From Apodospora peruviana (lineage: Eukaryota > Ascomycota > Sordariomycetes > Sordariales > Lasiosphaeriaceae): a DNA stretch of 64,000 nucleotides. A program made the position numbers and the translations under genes. The stretch spans positions 3,720,001 through 3,784,000 of the forward strand of contig JAUEDM010000001.1 in assembly GCA_033439685.1 (NCBI GenBank), written 5' to 3'. Positions 47,687 through 58,432 of this stretch are shown in pieces (the first letter of the stretch is position 1; the number at the start of each line of letters is the position of its first letter). The notes beneath the pieces were generated by a model that saw only the letters and a program-made list of their open reading frames with translations, did not search any database and was not told the origin of the DNA.

Positions 47687-50587
47687 CGTCCGTCTCTCCA
47701 TCGAGTTCAGCCTTGGAGCCTGGGGTGAAATTCATTCAGAAGATGATGTTTGCGGGTGACTTCATCATTACGGTTCACGATGATAGACATCGCCGGTATG
47801 CTGACACCGCCCGCCCTACACGGGCAGTCCAGGTATGCCCAGTGGAAGCTCAGCCCTTGGAGCAGCTGTCAACCCTTTGCCTGCCGCAGCTAACACTGAC
47901 TAGTTTACAGGCTGGCAGGCCAGTTTCTACCCCTACATGTACCTGGAGCAGCAGTTCGGAAAAGCACAGAAATGGATGGAAGCCTCGCCTACCTGCCAGT
48001 GACTGAACCCGGTGTTGCCCTCCCAGATTTTCGGCTAACGCGGTACATGACCCTCACAGACGAGACACTGCAATTATGTAGTGTTGCAATAACTGCTGCC
48101 ATTTCCGAGCATCCCACCTGGCGAAACCAATCCGAGCAAACGCCGGCCCTCATGCATGATGCACACTGTGGTGGTGTTGGCGTATGTTGTCGAACGTTCT
48201 GGCCAGCCGTGGCCCTTGAGACTCGAGTGCGATCAAGCTCGTCGAGCTGGTTGGGCATTTGGCGAGGACGAAGGCAGTTCAGTGTCTTTGCAATGATCAT
48301 GACTCCTCATGATTCCTCGACTTGGACAGGCGGCTTTTCCGGAGCTCGCGAATCGCTGCCGGAAGCTCCGCCGATCGCACGCAACAGTGGCACCATTCCC
48401 GCCGGAATGCGTGCGACAAGTGGCTTGCTTTTTCTTGACCAGGTCTGTCTAACCCTTGGTGAGGCGCCTGCAGCTGTTCCGCTTCTGGTTTTCGGCTACT
48501 GAGAGAGGGGCAACTGCTGCCAGTCTACTTAGTTAGGGACAACATCATGGGGCAAAGATGTCGCGAGTCACGCGACATTAGTAAAGGTAAGACGCTCCCT
48601 TGTATGAAAAGAGCTCCATTTCATGTATCGTGGACTAATGATGGAAGGACGCAGTGCGCAACTGAGAAGAGAGACCAAAGAACGCTGCGATGACAGTCTT
48701 TCACTACTCCGTATCCACCACCTAGGTTTGCAGCTTCATGCAGCTCTCAGGTATGGACTCAGGACTCTGTAGTGTGAATGGCCAGTGGGGTGGTGCATCC
48801 AGCCGGAAAACCGTCCCCCAATCCGACCAATCCCAGCTCTCTAGTGGACAGTCTGGGCCGGTCTATGGGCTCTCGATGGGGGCGCCTCGGCGTTCCTGGC
48901 CAGCGTCTCGAACGCTCTGGGCTTTGTCACGCCTCTTACCATATTCCGGCACCCGATAGTCCCCGAGACTTATTATTAGAGACCGCCAGGCTTGCTCCCA
49001 ACACTGTTCCTGGCGGAGGACAATAGAGCGACCCGGCCGGCCGGTCTCGTTGGGACGCCCATCTCCGAGTGTTCCCCAGCTCCAGCTCCCAGCTGTGCTT
49101 CGCCGTATGTGCTCGTTTGCGTGGTGTGTGAAGGGTCCGCAATCGTCATTGGGCGTTGCATGCCGATCCTATGCTGGTGGCGTCGAGATCTCCTCTCCAG
49201 AAGCTGGGACGGATCGATTAGACCACAGCGCCCACCCCCTCACTTGGGCCTATCCTTGTGCGATCCGACACACGGGAGTTATTTGGTTGGAATGCGTGTG
49301 GCTGGCACAGCGATAGGACTTGACCATGCGAGGGGTACACCTCCCTTCTCTCCATCTGGCCGCGAAAATCCCAGCGAGAAGAAGGCATCGGACGCGGGCT
49401 TCTGCCCCGAATGCGGTGAGCCATCATTACACCCTTTTCTTCTCGGAGCTGCGAATCGAGCTGGCGAGGTTACAGTTGGTACTAGGATTATGCAGCAGCA
49501 CCTGCAGGAGCTGAGTCCACACAACCCGGTCATGACTCTTGTCACTGCTCATCAGAGATTTTCACGATACAGTTGATGCCTTTTCCCCTGTCAATGGAAA
49601 GTGGTGATCGCACAACCACAAGATGTGTGGAGTTTGGCTAGTGGAAGGTCACACGCGGGATGGGCTGCAAATCTCGGAACTCGGCGCTGTGAAGCCTTCG
49701 AATCTGCCCTTGCGAGGCAGGCATCAGTCACCGGCTTCGGGGCAGACATACATGACAGCCGAGACGCCTCGCGGAGGTACCTCTTGCGTCCATTAGGGCC
49801 TTGGCTTTGGAGATTGGTGTATCACAGTTCAGGGCCTTTTTTGGGTCGTGGTGGGTGTGGTTTCAATTTCGGACCGAGGAAGATGATCTGGGTGAGGGCG
49901 GCCTGGAGCACATCAGACGTGCTGCCTCTGCTTGGGAAACGTCGAACCCCACAAAGTGGCTGTGTTCAATTTCATATGATTTCTCTTTATTGGGATGAAC
50001 CGGCCTTGTTAATACTTATTCATCGAGGCACCGGACCACACGTTGGTTCCCACCCTTGAATCCGGTCTGGTCACCAGGGCGACGGAGCGGCCGAGAGGAA
50101 AAAGGGGCAACCCCGGCCACAGACTAAGGCAGCTGACAGTTACGCACCAGATATTCGCACGGCCAGCGTCCCCTTTGGAATGTTGCGGTAGGCTCTGGAC
50201 GTGCATGTGCTGATAGGTCACGAATCGACGCCGGCACGTAATTATCGTACACTGTGTGTCTAACTCCAGTCCTCATAGGACACCGGTTAGCTTGGTGGCG
50301 TCAGGCTACCAATGTCTGCATGAGGTACGATTTTTATGTGTTTCAGTACCCGGATCAAGTACCTTCAGATACAGACTCTATTCCGTATTTATTAGTACGA
50401 AAAACTGGCTATGGCACTGGTATGAGGAAAGGGTAAAAGCATTGACCCATATGGAATATATAGAGGCCAAGAGACAACAAATCCGAGAAAAGTAGGCAAA
50501 TAATTAACTCGCCACCAGAACAACAGCAAGCAGCTGTACCAGACAACATTCCATTGCATTATCAAGCCATATAATTAAAAGTTCCGT
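47687..50587. other. Long gene-free stretch
   Basis: 2.9 kb between the bHLH start and the tannase stop. Frames at 47972-48502 and 48992-49576 are Ser- and Arg-rich, overlap opposite-strand frames and match no family I know. Confidence 0.55.
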
Positions 50588-53045
50588 TCAGGCGCAGCGC
50601 CAGCTCGAAGCGCTATTGATATCCCCGCTGACGTAAGTTGCGCGCTGTGGGTAAGGGCAAATGGGCCGGGTGCGGTACACGGAGAAGTCGGAGTTGAAGG
50701 CCTGTTGGAATTATATTAGTCCATAGTACTCGATTACCTAGGTATTTTGCAAGACTAGTATCACATACCGTAGCTATAACCTTGTCAACCGGCTTATCGT
50801 TCTCGACCCACTGTACCAGCGCCGCCAGCGCATCGTAGTTGGAATCGTTGAGATGGCCTGGGACAGACCACCCGTCGCCGACGGCGGGCAAACCGACGCC
50901 GAGCGTGGGCAACAGACGCAGAGCGCTCGCCTGGCCGGCCCCGGCAAAGTCCCAGGGGGCGTTGTACCGGTTGCTGAACTGGCAGTGCTGCATCCCGGGC
51001 ACCTCGAAGAAGCGGAACCACGACCGCATGTCGCCAAGGGTCGTGCCCATGGCTGCCATGGTGCTGTTGTAGTACAGGAGCGAGGACCGCGGCGAGATGA
51101 GGCCGTCGGCGAGTCCGTGGTACATGAGGATCTTGCCCGACTTCTTGTTTTGCCCTCTGGTTCTGTAGGCCGATATGTCGAATTTGTTGGCCGTTGCCTG
51201 ACCCGGGTTGATGCGCTCCGAGTCGGGCACAGTGACGGGGTCCGAGTAGTCGCGCCACGTGTACGAGGTGCGGTTGTACATGAAGTACCGCTCGTAGTCG
51301 AAGTCGAAGCCCGTGAGGGTGGTGTCATCGCCAAAGTAGACGGACCACTGGTCTTCGGAGGAGAGGTCGAAGCCGTTTGATATGAGACGGTTCTGGACGG
51401 TGTAGTCGGCCCAGATCCTTTGCACAAGTCGTGGTTGGTTAGTTGAGCCGCAGGTAGGCTGGAGATGGATAGACAGAAAGTGCGGATAATGGGGAGGGGA
51501 GGGGATAAGCAGCCAAGGCACCTACCCCATCGCCGTTTGGGCTTGTGCCGGTGTGAGACAGGTTGATGGGTTAGAACAAACGATTGTACTGATATTGAAG
51601 TTGCATTGTCCCGGCTGGCTGATGATGTTGTCTGTTTGCCCGTCCTGTTTCACAAAGGCACACGTGCATTTAACGGTCAATTCGCAAATGATCTTGGATG
51701 TGAGGACGGGGAATGGGCTAAGATGAGTTCTTACTTGACGATCACACTGGCTCAGCACCTCTGCTGCGAGAATCGACATTTGTGTGGGCGTTAGTTTCCC
51801 GTTGGTGGTGGCCGTGCCGTTGAGTTGGTTAACGGCTATCCTTGAGATCCTATATTGCCATTTGAGTATTTAACCGAAGGGCCCCATTTTCACTTCCTTG
51901 CTTTGTGGTAACGTAGATGAAAGTAGAACAAAAATGGACATACCAAGGCATCAAATGCACCGTATCCCAAGCGGGCGCTCCAATCAGGGCGCCATCAAAG
52001 GCGCTGGCGTCGTACTGGATCTCTCTCAGCCCTTGCCTCCCGCCAGTGGAACAGCCGCTGTAGTACGACCTAGCGATCGGTTTGGCGTAGTAGTGTTCTA
52101 TGAGGAGCTTGCTGACGACCACGGACCCATGCAGGGCTCGGTAGCCCCAGTCGTAGAGGCGGGCGGGCGTGGCCCACGAGAGGTCAGAACCGTTGGAGTT
52201 GTGGCCATCTGCAAATACATGTATATGAGTCGGTACCTATTCGGTTGAGAATTCGGGCGTTTGCGTTGGACAGGCTACGTACTGTCGGTTGAGATGGTGG
52301 CGAATCCGTAATGGGGACCTGACAAAGCTGTTAGACTCGGGCTTGAGAAGCATTGTAGTAGAACTTGGCACCGGTTAAATGGTATGGGTGTGCAGACCTT
52401 CGCCCATGTTTGGCCAGTTGATTCCTTTTAATGGTTAGCTTTTAATGCACTACCTACATGACTATACGCTTCTTCTGATGATGTGACTAGGGGATCGCCT
52501 CACCCCCAGCAACTACAACACAAGTTTGTCAGCATCAGGTAGCTCGGCCCCTTTGCCGAAACAAAAGATACCATCGGACTCACAACTTGCACTCCCCACT
52601 GTGAGCATTCTGGAATTGTATCTCGCCTCCGTAGGGAGAAATATCCCAAACCGGTAGCTGGACTGCGGCTTTGATGGGACATCGCTGGTGTTGGTCACCC
52701 TGACAGTCACCGCACATAGTGCAGGAAGCAGATCGATGGTCTGGGGAAACCCAAGGTTACCCGTCTCTCTAAAGATTTGGTTTCAGAAGTCAATAAAGAG
52801 TCTAGATCATAGCATAATTCAGGTGTCTGCTCTAGATGTGTGATGAGCACTAACCGGTACGATCCGCGTTCTGGAACCGAAACCACCTTCTCGATAGTCA
52901 CGACAACCCCTGGGAGGGTAACAACGCCAGTGAAAGAGCCGATGACGCATTGCAGAGCTTGTTTGGTAGTCGGAGGTTGAGGTGCGCCATATACAGAGCT
53001 GAACAGCGAGGTTGCTGCCGCTGCAAGTACTAGAATTGCCGACAT
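50588..53045 (-). CDS. Secreted tannase / feruloyl esterase
   Basis: Hydrolyses phenolic esters (gallate or ferulate) of plant material; 569 residues. Ten exons: 52855-53045, 52584-52768, 52504-52512, 52398-52424, 52283-52318, 51944-52208, 51735-51849, 51526-51644, 50769-51417 and 50588-50701. Every junction keeps phase. Signal peptide MSAILVLAAAATSLFSSVYG. The family loop GSASFAGGINWPNMGEG is only rebuilt if a 9-nt exon (FAG plus a split Gly) is included. The CS-D-HC triad is visible: Cys202-Ser203 in SGCSTGGRQ, Asp in HGLADGLISP, and His460-Cys461 in GMQHCQ, where the paired Cys form the disulfide that joins Ser and His. C-terminus PICPYPQRATYVSGDIN. Belongs to PF07519; tannase and ferulate activity cannot be told apart here. 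Confidence 0.93.
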
Positions 53046-53155
53046 GACGATGACAGTACCTGAAATTCCGAGTATATTAGCTTGGTGTATAATAGACCTA
53101 TACCGGGTTTGGAGTTTCCCGGGATCTGGGTTCTCGGAAACCCCAAGAAACGGGA

Positions 53156-53350
53156 TTAGATTAATTCACTCGGGGGTTTAATAGTCTTATTAAGGTTCAT
53201 GTCCAGTACCTTTGTCTGCGCACCTGGTGGTAGTACAAACCAAGCTCTTTCGCCTTGATACCTCATCAACAATGATCGGGAGCCCTTTGAACTGTAACCC
53301 TGAATCATCTGCTCCTTGTTCTCTCGTGTGTAGGTTGACACGCAGGACCC
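53156..53350 (-). pseudogene. Cytochrome P450 N-terminal relic
   Basis: About 60 residues in one frame resemble the part of fungal P450s just after the membrane anchor: IQGYSSKGSRSLLMRYQGE, then AWFVLPPGAQTKVLDMNLNK, ending at a TAA after PPSELI. No heme-binding loop or other P450 motif exists nearby and the frame has no start. It lies in the promoter of the tannase gene. Similarity is judged by eye, so identity is moderately supported. Confidence 0.4.
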
Positions 53351-53499
53351 TCTGCAGAAAGTCCATGTTGATGACGGCAGAGGCAGCCCTCCTTGCCGCC
53401 AAAAATAAACTCATCGGGTCAAGTTTGCCAGGCAACCTCAGTCCCTCATGTGTTCGTCTTCAGCTCCCGCTGCGCCAGCGTGCGGGAGGATTTTCCAAT

Positions 53500-53710
53500 A
53501 CTGCAACCCTCCCTGTGCCTGTGCTTGGTCAGATTCGGTGAGAAAACCTCGTGATCGCATGCAACGACGCGCGGTAACGCTCGGGGGCCGAGTTGCGGCG
53601 CGGTACGGTGAGCGATGATCCCTTTGACGGCGTGACCCGGCCAGACAGAAGGGGGTGTTGCCCCCCCCCCCCCGACGCCGACGAAGAGCCGGCTCCGTGC
53701 GGTCACAAGT
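53500..53710 (-). pseudogene. O-methyltransferase SAM-motif relic with G homopolymer
   Basis: Minus-strand frame reads SRLFVGVGGGGATPP, then GHAVKGIIAHRTAPQLGPRA and LPRVVACDHEV. This recalls motif I and the following helix of small-molecule O-methyltransferases (compare LLVDVGGSRGHAIKAI in the intact gene at 18.2-19.7 kb). The Gly codons are now a 13-base G run (C run at 53661-53673 on plus), and extra residues separate it from GHAV. No other OMT part is intact. Confidence 0.4.
53661..53673 (+). repeat. C13 homopolymer
   Basis: Thirteen consecutive C on the plus strand, within the O-methyltransferase-like relic. Confidence 0.95.
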
Positions 53711-54785
53711 GTCAGTAGACTACCACGTCGACATCCTAGATGGATGGATGCGGTCCCAGGAGCTCGTGATGGGCAAAGACATAAGAGTAGGTAATAACGC
53801 GTCCCACCAGACAACGGTAAGCGAGAATGCGGGGAAAAATGAGCCTGGATGACCCAACAAGGCGGAAATGCGACGTAATAGCGGTAAGCAATGACTCCAA
53901 TCTGCCTGAGACAGCGGGGTGGGCGATGTGACTTTAGGGGTTGCGGTTGCGATTCTGATAGGAACGAGAAAGGGAATTTGATGAGCGATTACCTTGATTC
54001 CTTTTCCAATGTCTTCTCCGGTCTCCAGATTCTGCTTTGCTCTGAGCTCCGTCCTGGCACGTCTGCTGACTCTTGGCCACCTCTAGCATGGGAATATAGC
54101 CACGTCAATAAGGGAGAGGATTGATTGGATTTGGAGCTCGTATACGGATACCGTCTGAGATCATATATTTTCTGATCTAAAATCATATCTAAACGGATCC
54201 TTGGAACTGGTTTTTCTGGGCCCGCAAACTCATTCAAGGTGTGGGGCGCTCCCAGGGGCTAGGTACTAGTAATAGTATCTCCAGGAAACGAGTCTTCGGC
54301 ACCCGCCTGTCTGCGGTTCCTCGCCCAGGGCTACTATCATAATTCCAGTGACATCGGCGTGTTCTTTATGGACCATTGGAGAGCCTCGAATGCCTTGGCG
54401 GATTTCGGCGACCTCGGAGCGCTTGTTGGTCGTACTGGCAAAGCCCCTCGCCCTCAGGCTGGGGGGAGCATGTCCCTGTTGTTGTTATGCGGAATGGGCT
54501 TTCCGGGCCGGGATTAGTGGCTGATGTCTCTCCGACCTCTTTCAAACTCTCAGGTGTATACAATCTTCGACTTGGCTGCAATCATCCCCGCCAAATCCAT
54601 CATCAACACATTCCCCAAATTCTCAAAGACCGAAACGTTGCTTTGCGCCTCCTTGGCTGCCCAGGTCCGGATCCCCACGGTTAATTTCCAATTTATCAAC
54701 CTTCGCCAGCGCATGTTGGCGGCTGGACGGAGTTTCTCTGGCTCGGAGATCAAGAATATGAGGACCTTCCACTTGTGATAAATAC
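53711..54785. other. Gap inside the relic block
   Basis: About 1.1 kb with no frame I can assign. It may hold unrecognisable remains of the flanking broken genes. Confidence 0.45.
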
Positions 54786-55220
54786 CATGGGCGGGATGCT
54801 GGCGTCCTCCTCGATCGGAATGCCCTTGTTCATGCTGTCGACAACACGATCGTACGCCTCGTACGGGTACTTCTCCGGGTCGTGGCTCCAGATTCAGGCG
54901 GGAAGGTTCGGCTTATACAACTCTGGATACAGAATCTGACCAGTAGTAACCGCGGCATCGCTGTCCATGCGCAGGGACCGGGCGGACTGCAGGGACCGGG
55001 CGGACTGCAGGGACCGGGCGGCGCCAAAGTCATGCTGCGCATCCCCCAAGTTTTCGTAGAGCATTCCGTTGATGACGACAGCCCTCTGGGGGGGAGCATA
55101 ACCAGGAGCAAGAATTTTGCCCGTGATCGACCGCCGTAAGCGGTCGGGAAGGTAGCTAAACCTGTCGGTCGACGCCATGTCGACGGCCCGATAGCCCGGA
55201 CCTGCAGCGACCTCGGAAAG
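54786..55220 (-). pseudogene. Unidentified broken coding fragment
   Basis: One minus-strand frame runs from about 55220 to 54786. It reads like real protein (DRFSYLPDRLRRSITGKI, RAVVINGMLYENLGD, WSHDPEKYPYEAYDRVVDS, IEEDASIPPMVFI) but has no family I recognise. It contains an in-frame repeat ARSLQS from an 18-bp tandem repeat. There is no clear start, and both ends abut broken genes, so I treat it as a fragment. Confidence 0.4.
54972..55021 (+). repeat. 18-bp tandem repeat, 2.8 copies
   Basis: CAGGGACCGGGCGGACTG repeated twice, then 14 bases of a third copy, all identical. Translated on the minus strand it gives ARSLQS repeats. Confidence 0.95.
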
Positions 55221-55396
55221 CCCTGCAGGAGGTTCTGGGTGGATAGCTGGTATTGTCCGTATGAGTTAAACGTCCATTTGTTTTTACGCGGGCTGACCAG
55301 AAAGCTGTATGACTTACAAACTGCTGCTTGAAGAGAGGGTATTCACAAACCTGGTCTGGTAGACTGACGGAATGCCAGTTGGATCGAACCTTGACT

Positions 55397-56100
55397 TCTT
55401 CAACAATAGACTCATATGTTGGCCTGGCTACCTTAAGTTTGCACCCGTCTCGAGCGAGGACATTGGTGACAATGCTTTGCCCAACGGACGCAAACACAGC
55501 ACCGCCAAGTTGTTGGACAAAGAAGTTGATGGCAATGCCGGCGACCTTGGAGTAGTCGTTCGCTGGAGCATCGAAGAATGGTAGCGGCGAGACAGAGTAG
55601 ATTAGCGTTTAGCCGTCGATGCCTTCCATCGTGATGCCCCTAAGCAGCACTATTTGTCGGTAGAGCTGGTTGGCCGAGTCCATCGGGTGCTCAAAAGGTC
55701 AAAGGGCACAATCAAGTGCTCCGAGTTCAAGATGCTGTACTCGTCCGAGACTGCTGGTCGACCATGCTCCGCCACCTTCACCTCGTACACCCCTTTGAGC
55801 TCTGCACTCAACTAAGTCGGGGGAATGAGAGCCGCCTTCATGTTGACGTTGGTCGTGGTCGTGGTCGGGGAGGGCGCGATGGCAGCAGCGGCCAGGTTCT
55901 TCAACAAGGTCGTGATGTTGAGCTTCCTGGTTGCCGAAGCTTCAGCCGATCAGAGGGCCCATGACCGAGGCAATGCCAAATACCACGCCGAATAAGCTCT
56001 GAAAGGCAGGTCGTTTGTGCAGGGGAACCATGGGGATTATGATCAACATTCAACGGGAGAAAATACCGGCGGATGCCATCAATTCCTTCGTGCAGTTGGT
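55397..56100 (-). pseudogene. DHA2-type MFS drug transporter relic
   Basis: Two stretches match the 14-TM MFS exporters of secondary-metabolite clusters. The first, about 56080-55930, reads ASAGIFSR, then a TGA stop (56050-56052), MLIIIPMVPLHKRPAFQS and FGIASVMGPLIG, then a second TGA (55942-55944) where the family has GG(A/S)F. The second, about 55560-55400, reads GIAINFFVQQLGGAVF and ASVGQSIVTNVLARDG. The DNA between has lost frame. Two stops and frame loss make it a pseudogene. Confidence 0.65.
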
Positions 56101-56589
56101 GAGGTCAGCGTCGATGGCTACGGTGGTCGCGATGGTGGCGGCAAGCTTCTGATGTAGGATTTTGATCCATGCCTGCCTTGATGATCGTATTGCTTCGTCG
56201 AGTCTTCGACGACGAGTGCGTGAGAACCCAGGTCGAACGGCTTCTAGTGAAGGCTCTGGTGGTAGCAATGTTGGTGCAGCTCTCAAGTTCAATGCCCACC
56301 GTCAAAGTTCTGGACGTGTCTCGGCTGCCAGGCCCTTCCAGTCAGCACCCCACAACCGACTGCCCTGGTTGGCTTGCCTTTCCGTCACGAAACACGTTTA
56401 CAACTTTACGGTGACGCGTGTACTGATACCGCTGGGTCCGTACCTTCCTCAAGAGACATCCAACATGGACTCCATCCAGATGAAAGATTTTCCAGCAGCC
56501 TGCTGGAATTCTCGTACTCTTCACCCACAGACTTATTGTGTATTCTGCCACAGCAAGGCAGAAACACTCATATTCCAGACCAGTATCTG

Positions 56590-56644
56590 CTGCATCTCCA
56601 CGAAAAACATTGGCGCCGGCATTGCCATCAACTTCTTTGTCCAA
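56590..56644 (+). pseudogene. Inverted second fragment of the DHA2 MFS gene
   Basis: Plus-strand frame reads NIGAGIAINFFVQ and then leaves the family. Bases 56615-56644 equal, base for base, the reverse complement of 55513-55542 in the other MFS relic. This is an inverted partial copy or a second relic in opposite orientation. Confidence 0.55.
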
Positions 56645-56682
56645 AACAAAACAAATCCTCCTCCCCAAACTCGACCTGAAAA

Positions 56683-57448
56683 ATGGCCTCCCGTATGGAA
56701 TGGGCTCTTTGGCTCATAGTCTCCCTCCTTTTGCGCATTGGTATGATCATAGGGAGCTGTTTCTCCGCCGGACGTCGTCTCAATCGTGTCCCTGTTGCCG
56801 ACGTCGAGATGGCTCCTGTAACCGTAAGCACATTGTCACGATCGAGGGTTTGCCAGCATCATATGCACAATCTTACTGACACTCTCGCCTTTCCCTTGCA
56901 GACAGCCATGAACGCCGTGGCAAGCCGTAGAGTTCAAGCTACCCAGCCCGACCAAACTGTCAACGAGGAACATACTAGTGCCCCAAACCTCGAGCAAGCC
57001 TCAGCCGAGGAGAATACCCAGCCTGAAACCACCTGTACTGGGCCCAAGTCCCTCTGTGCACAGTCGCGAACAGCCGACTGCGGCAATGTTCCGCTATTCC
57101 ATCTTCCTCTGGCCCACTCCAACACCAGTGGCGCAATCCTAGAACCAGCCGGCAGAGTCACATATGCCCGAGATATCAGCCATGGTGTCTCGACTGGTCC
57201 GAGACACCATGGCTACGGCCACCAGGGCTCCGGTACAACCTTGTCAATGAGCGAGACGGAGCGCGGGATCCTTCCACTGCTGCACTCTTGTGGGTCTTCC
57301 AATAGGTATATGCTCGGTCATCGTAAGTTCACTTCTTCAGCTATAGTACAAATCATGACTAACTTTGAGCTTTTCAGGCGGTCCCCGAAGCAGAAGCAAA
57401 CAACGATGTCGGATGTCTTCGCCAAACAGCAAGTCCGAGCAGCTTTGA
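56683..57448 (+). CDS. Orphan spliced gene with N-terminal hydrophobic helix
   Basis: Not recognised. ATG at 56683 in a good context (AAAAATGGCC). Two introns look real: 56824-56901 (donor GTAAGC, TTACTGAC, TTGCAG) and 57323-57377 (GTAAGT, TGACTAAC, TTTTCAG). With the nearer acceptor the product has 210 residues and stops at 57446-57448. An acceptor 16 bases further (57393) would instead open a frame to 57695 and give 287 residues with an Asp/Tyr-rich stretch (DDYYDYDYDE). Residues 5-27 form a hydrophobic anchor or signal (WALWLIVSLLLRIGMIIGS), the rest is Ser/Thr/Gln-rich. It carries a 15-bp-arm palindrome in exon 2. It lies inside the relic block and may itself be a remnant or a young gene. 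Confidence 0.45.
57178..57214. repeat. Perfect inverted repeat, 15-bp arms
   Basis: AGCCATGGTGTCTCG (57178-57192), a 7-base spacer, then its exact reverse complement (57200-57214). Lies in exon 2 of the orphan spliced gene. Confidence 0.95.
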
Positions 57449-57739
57449 CGACTACTACGACTACGACTACGACGAGCAAATGGGCGATATCATGCTTGCC
57501 CTGAAGCCCTACGCGCCCTGGACCACTACCTCCTCCGACCCCGCGAGCCGGGTGGTTATAGCACGGCTACTCGAGGCCATAGAACGCGAGGCGAGGAGAC
57601 TTTCTGCTTTCCAAACTCGGTGTGAAGTTGGCCCACGCGACAAACGTTGTAAACCCGCTTTCCGAGAACTACAACTGGTTTTACCAGGGACTTAACAGGC
57701 CCTGCCCTGAAATACAAGCCATGCGTATACCTCCTCCAC

Positions 57740-57900
57740 ACCCCTCAGAGCCTACCAAAAAGTGGTGTATAGCGTTGATGCGGAAGCTTGCTAGGACGCT
57801 CCTGTTGGCCATGGAAGACATTGATTCGACGCGCGCGGTCAACTCGTACAGAGTTGACAGCCTGGTGGGCGTGGAGATCCGTACCGGGACTTACATTGCC
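57740..57900 (+). pseudogene. Polyketide synthase acyl-carrier-protein relic
   Basis: The frame reads LMRKLARTLLLAMEDIDSTR, then AVNSYRVDSLVGVEIRTGTY. This is the C-terminal ACP of fungal highly reducing PKSs, whose consensus is (Y)GVDSLVAVE(I/L)RNW; the phosphopantetheine Ser is still present (VDSL, codons 57853-57864), but Gly before VDSL is Arg. Beyond GVEIRT the family match ends. No KS, AT, KR or other PKS domain is seen nearby. Confidence 0.65.
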
Positions 57901-58071
57901 AAGGACTCTCCGGACCGGTCTAGGGCAAACGCCGCATCGAAGAAGGACAAAGAGCAATGTTCACCGAGACGGACGGACAATCTTGTGCATGGTCGACAAG
58001 ATGCCATCCCCGACCGCGACATCCAATTGCCTCTCAGTCGAAGGCGTGTTCCGAAAGAACGGAAATATTAA

Positions 58072-58432
58072 TTTTGGGATGGAATTTGACATGAGTTGAC
58101 GTAGCTTTGGTGACTCGGATACGCACTTGTTTCTAGTCCAGACCGCACAGGGTCTGACCCCGTCCTCGGGCGGCTACAAAGCCAACCGAACCGTATAACT
58201 TAGTTTTTGCTGTAACTACATAGACTTTAGTTACTACGCCGCTTACGTGTACTATGAAAAAGAACACCTTGAGATCAAGCGAAAAATAGGTTGACTAAGG
58301 CTAAAAATGCATTTTCTGTTAAACAAGATGGATCCCTATGTACGTGTGGATCGTGAAAAGAATGCTCAAATATGTACATTGAACGCAATTAAGATGCTCT
58401 ACAACCACCCCTAGTCGCCCGCTACTTCACAT
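58072..58432. other. Intergenic gap
   Basis: 361 bp between the ACP relic frame and the stop of the GH5 gene. Nothing recognisable. Confidence 0.6.

Noticed and set aside
47972..49576. Two long plus-strand frames
   Set aside because: No motif, overlapping antisense frames; treated as chance.
55930..56052. RIP (repeat-induced point mutation) as the cause of the MFS stops
   Set aside because: The stops stand where Gly codons are expected, which C-to-T change alone does not explain, and the region is not AT-rich.
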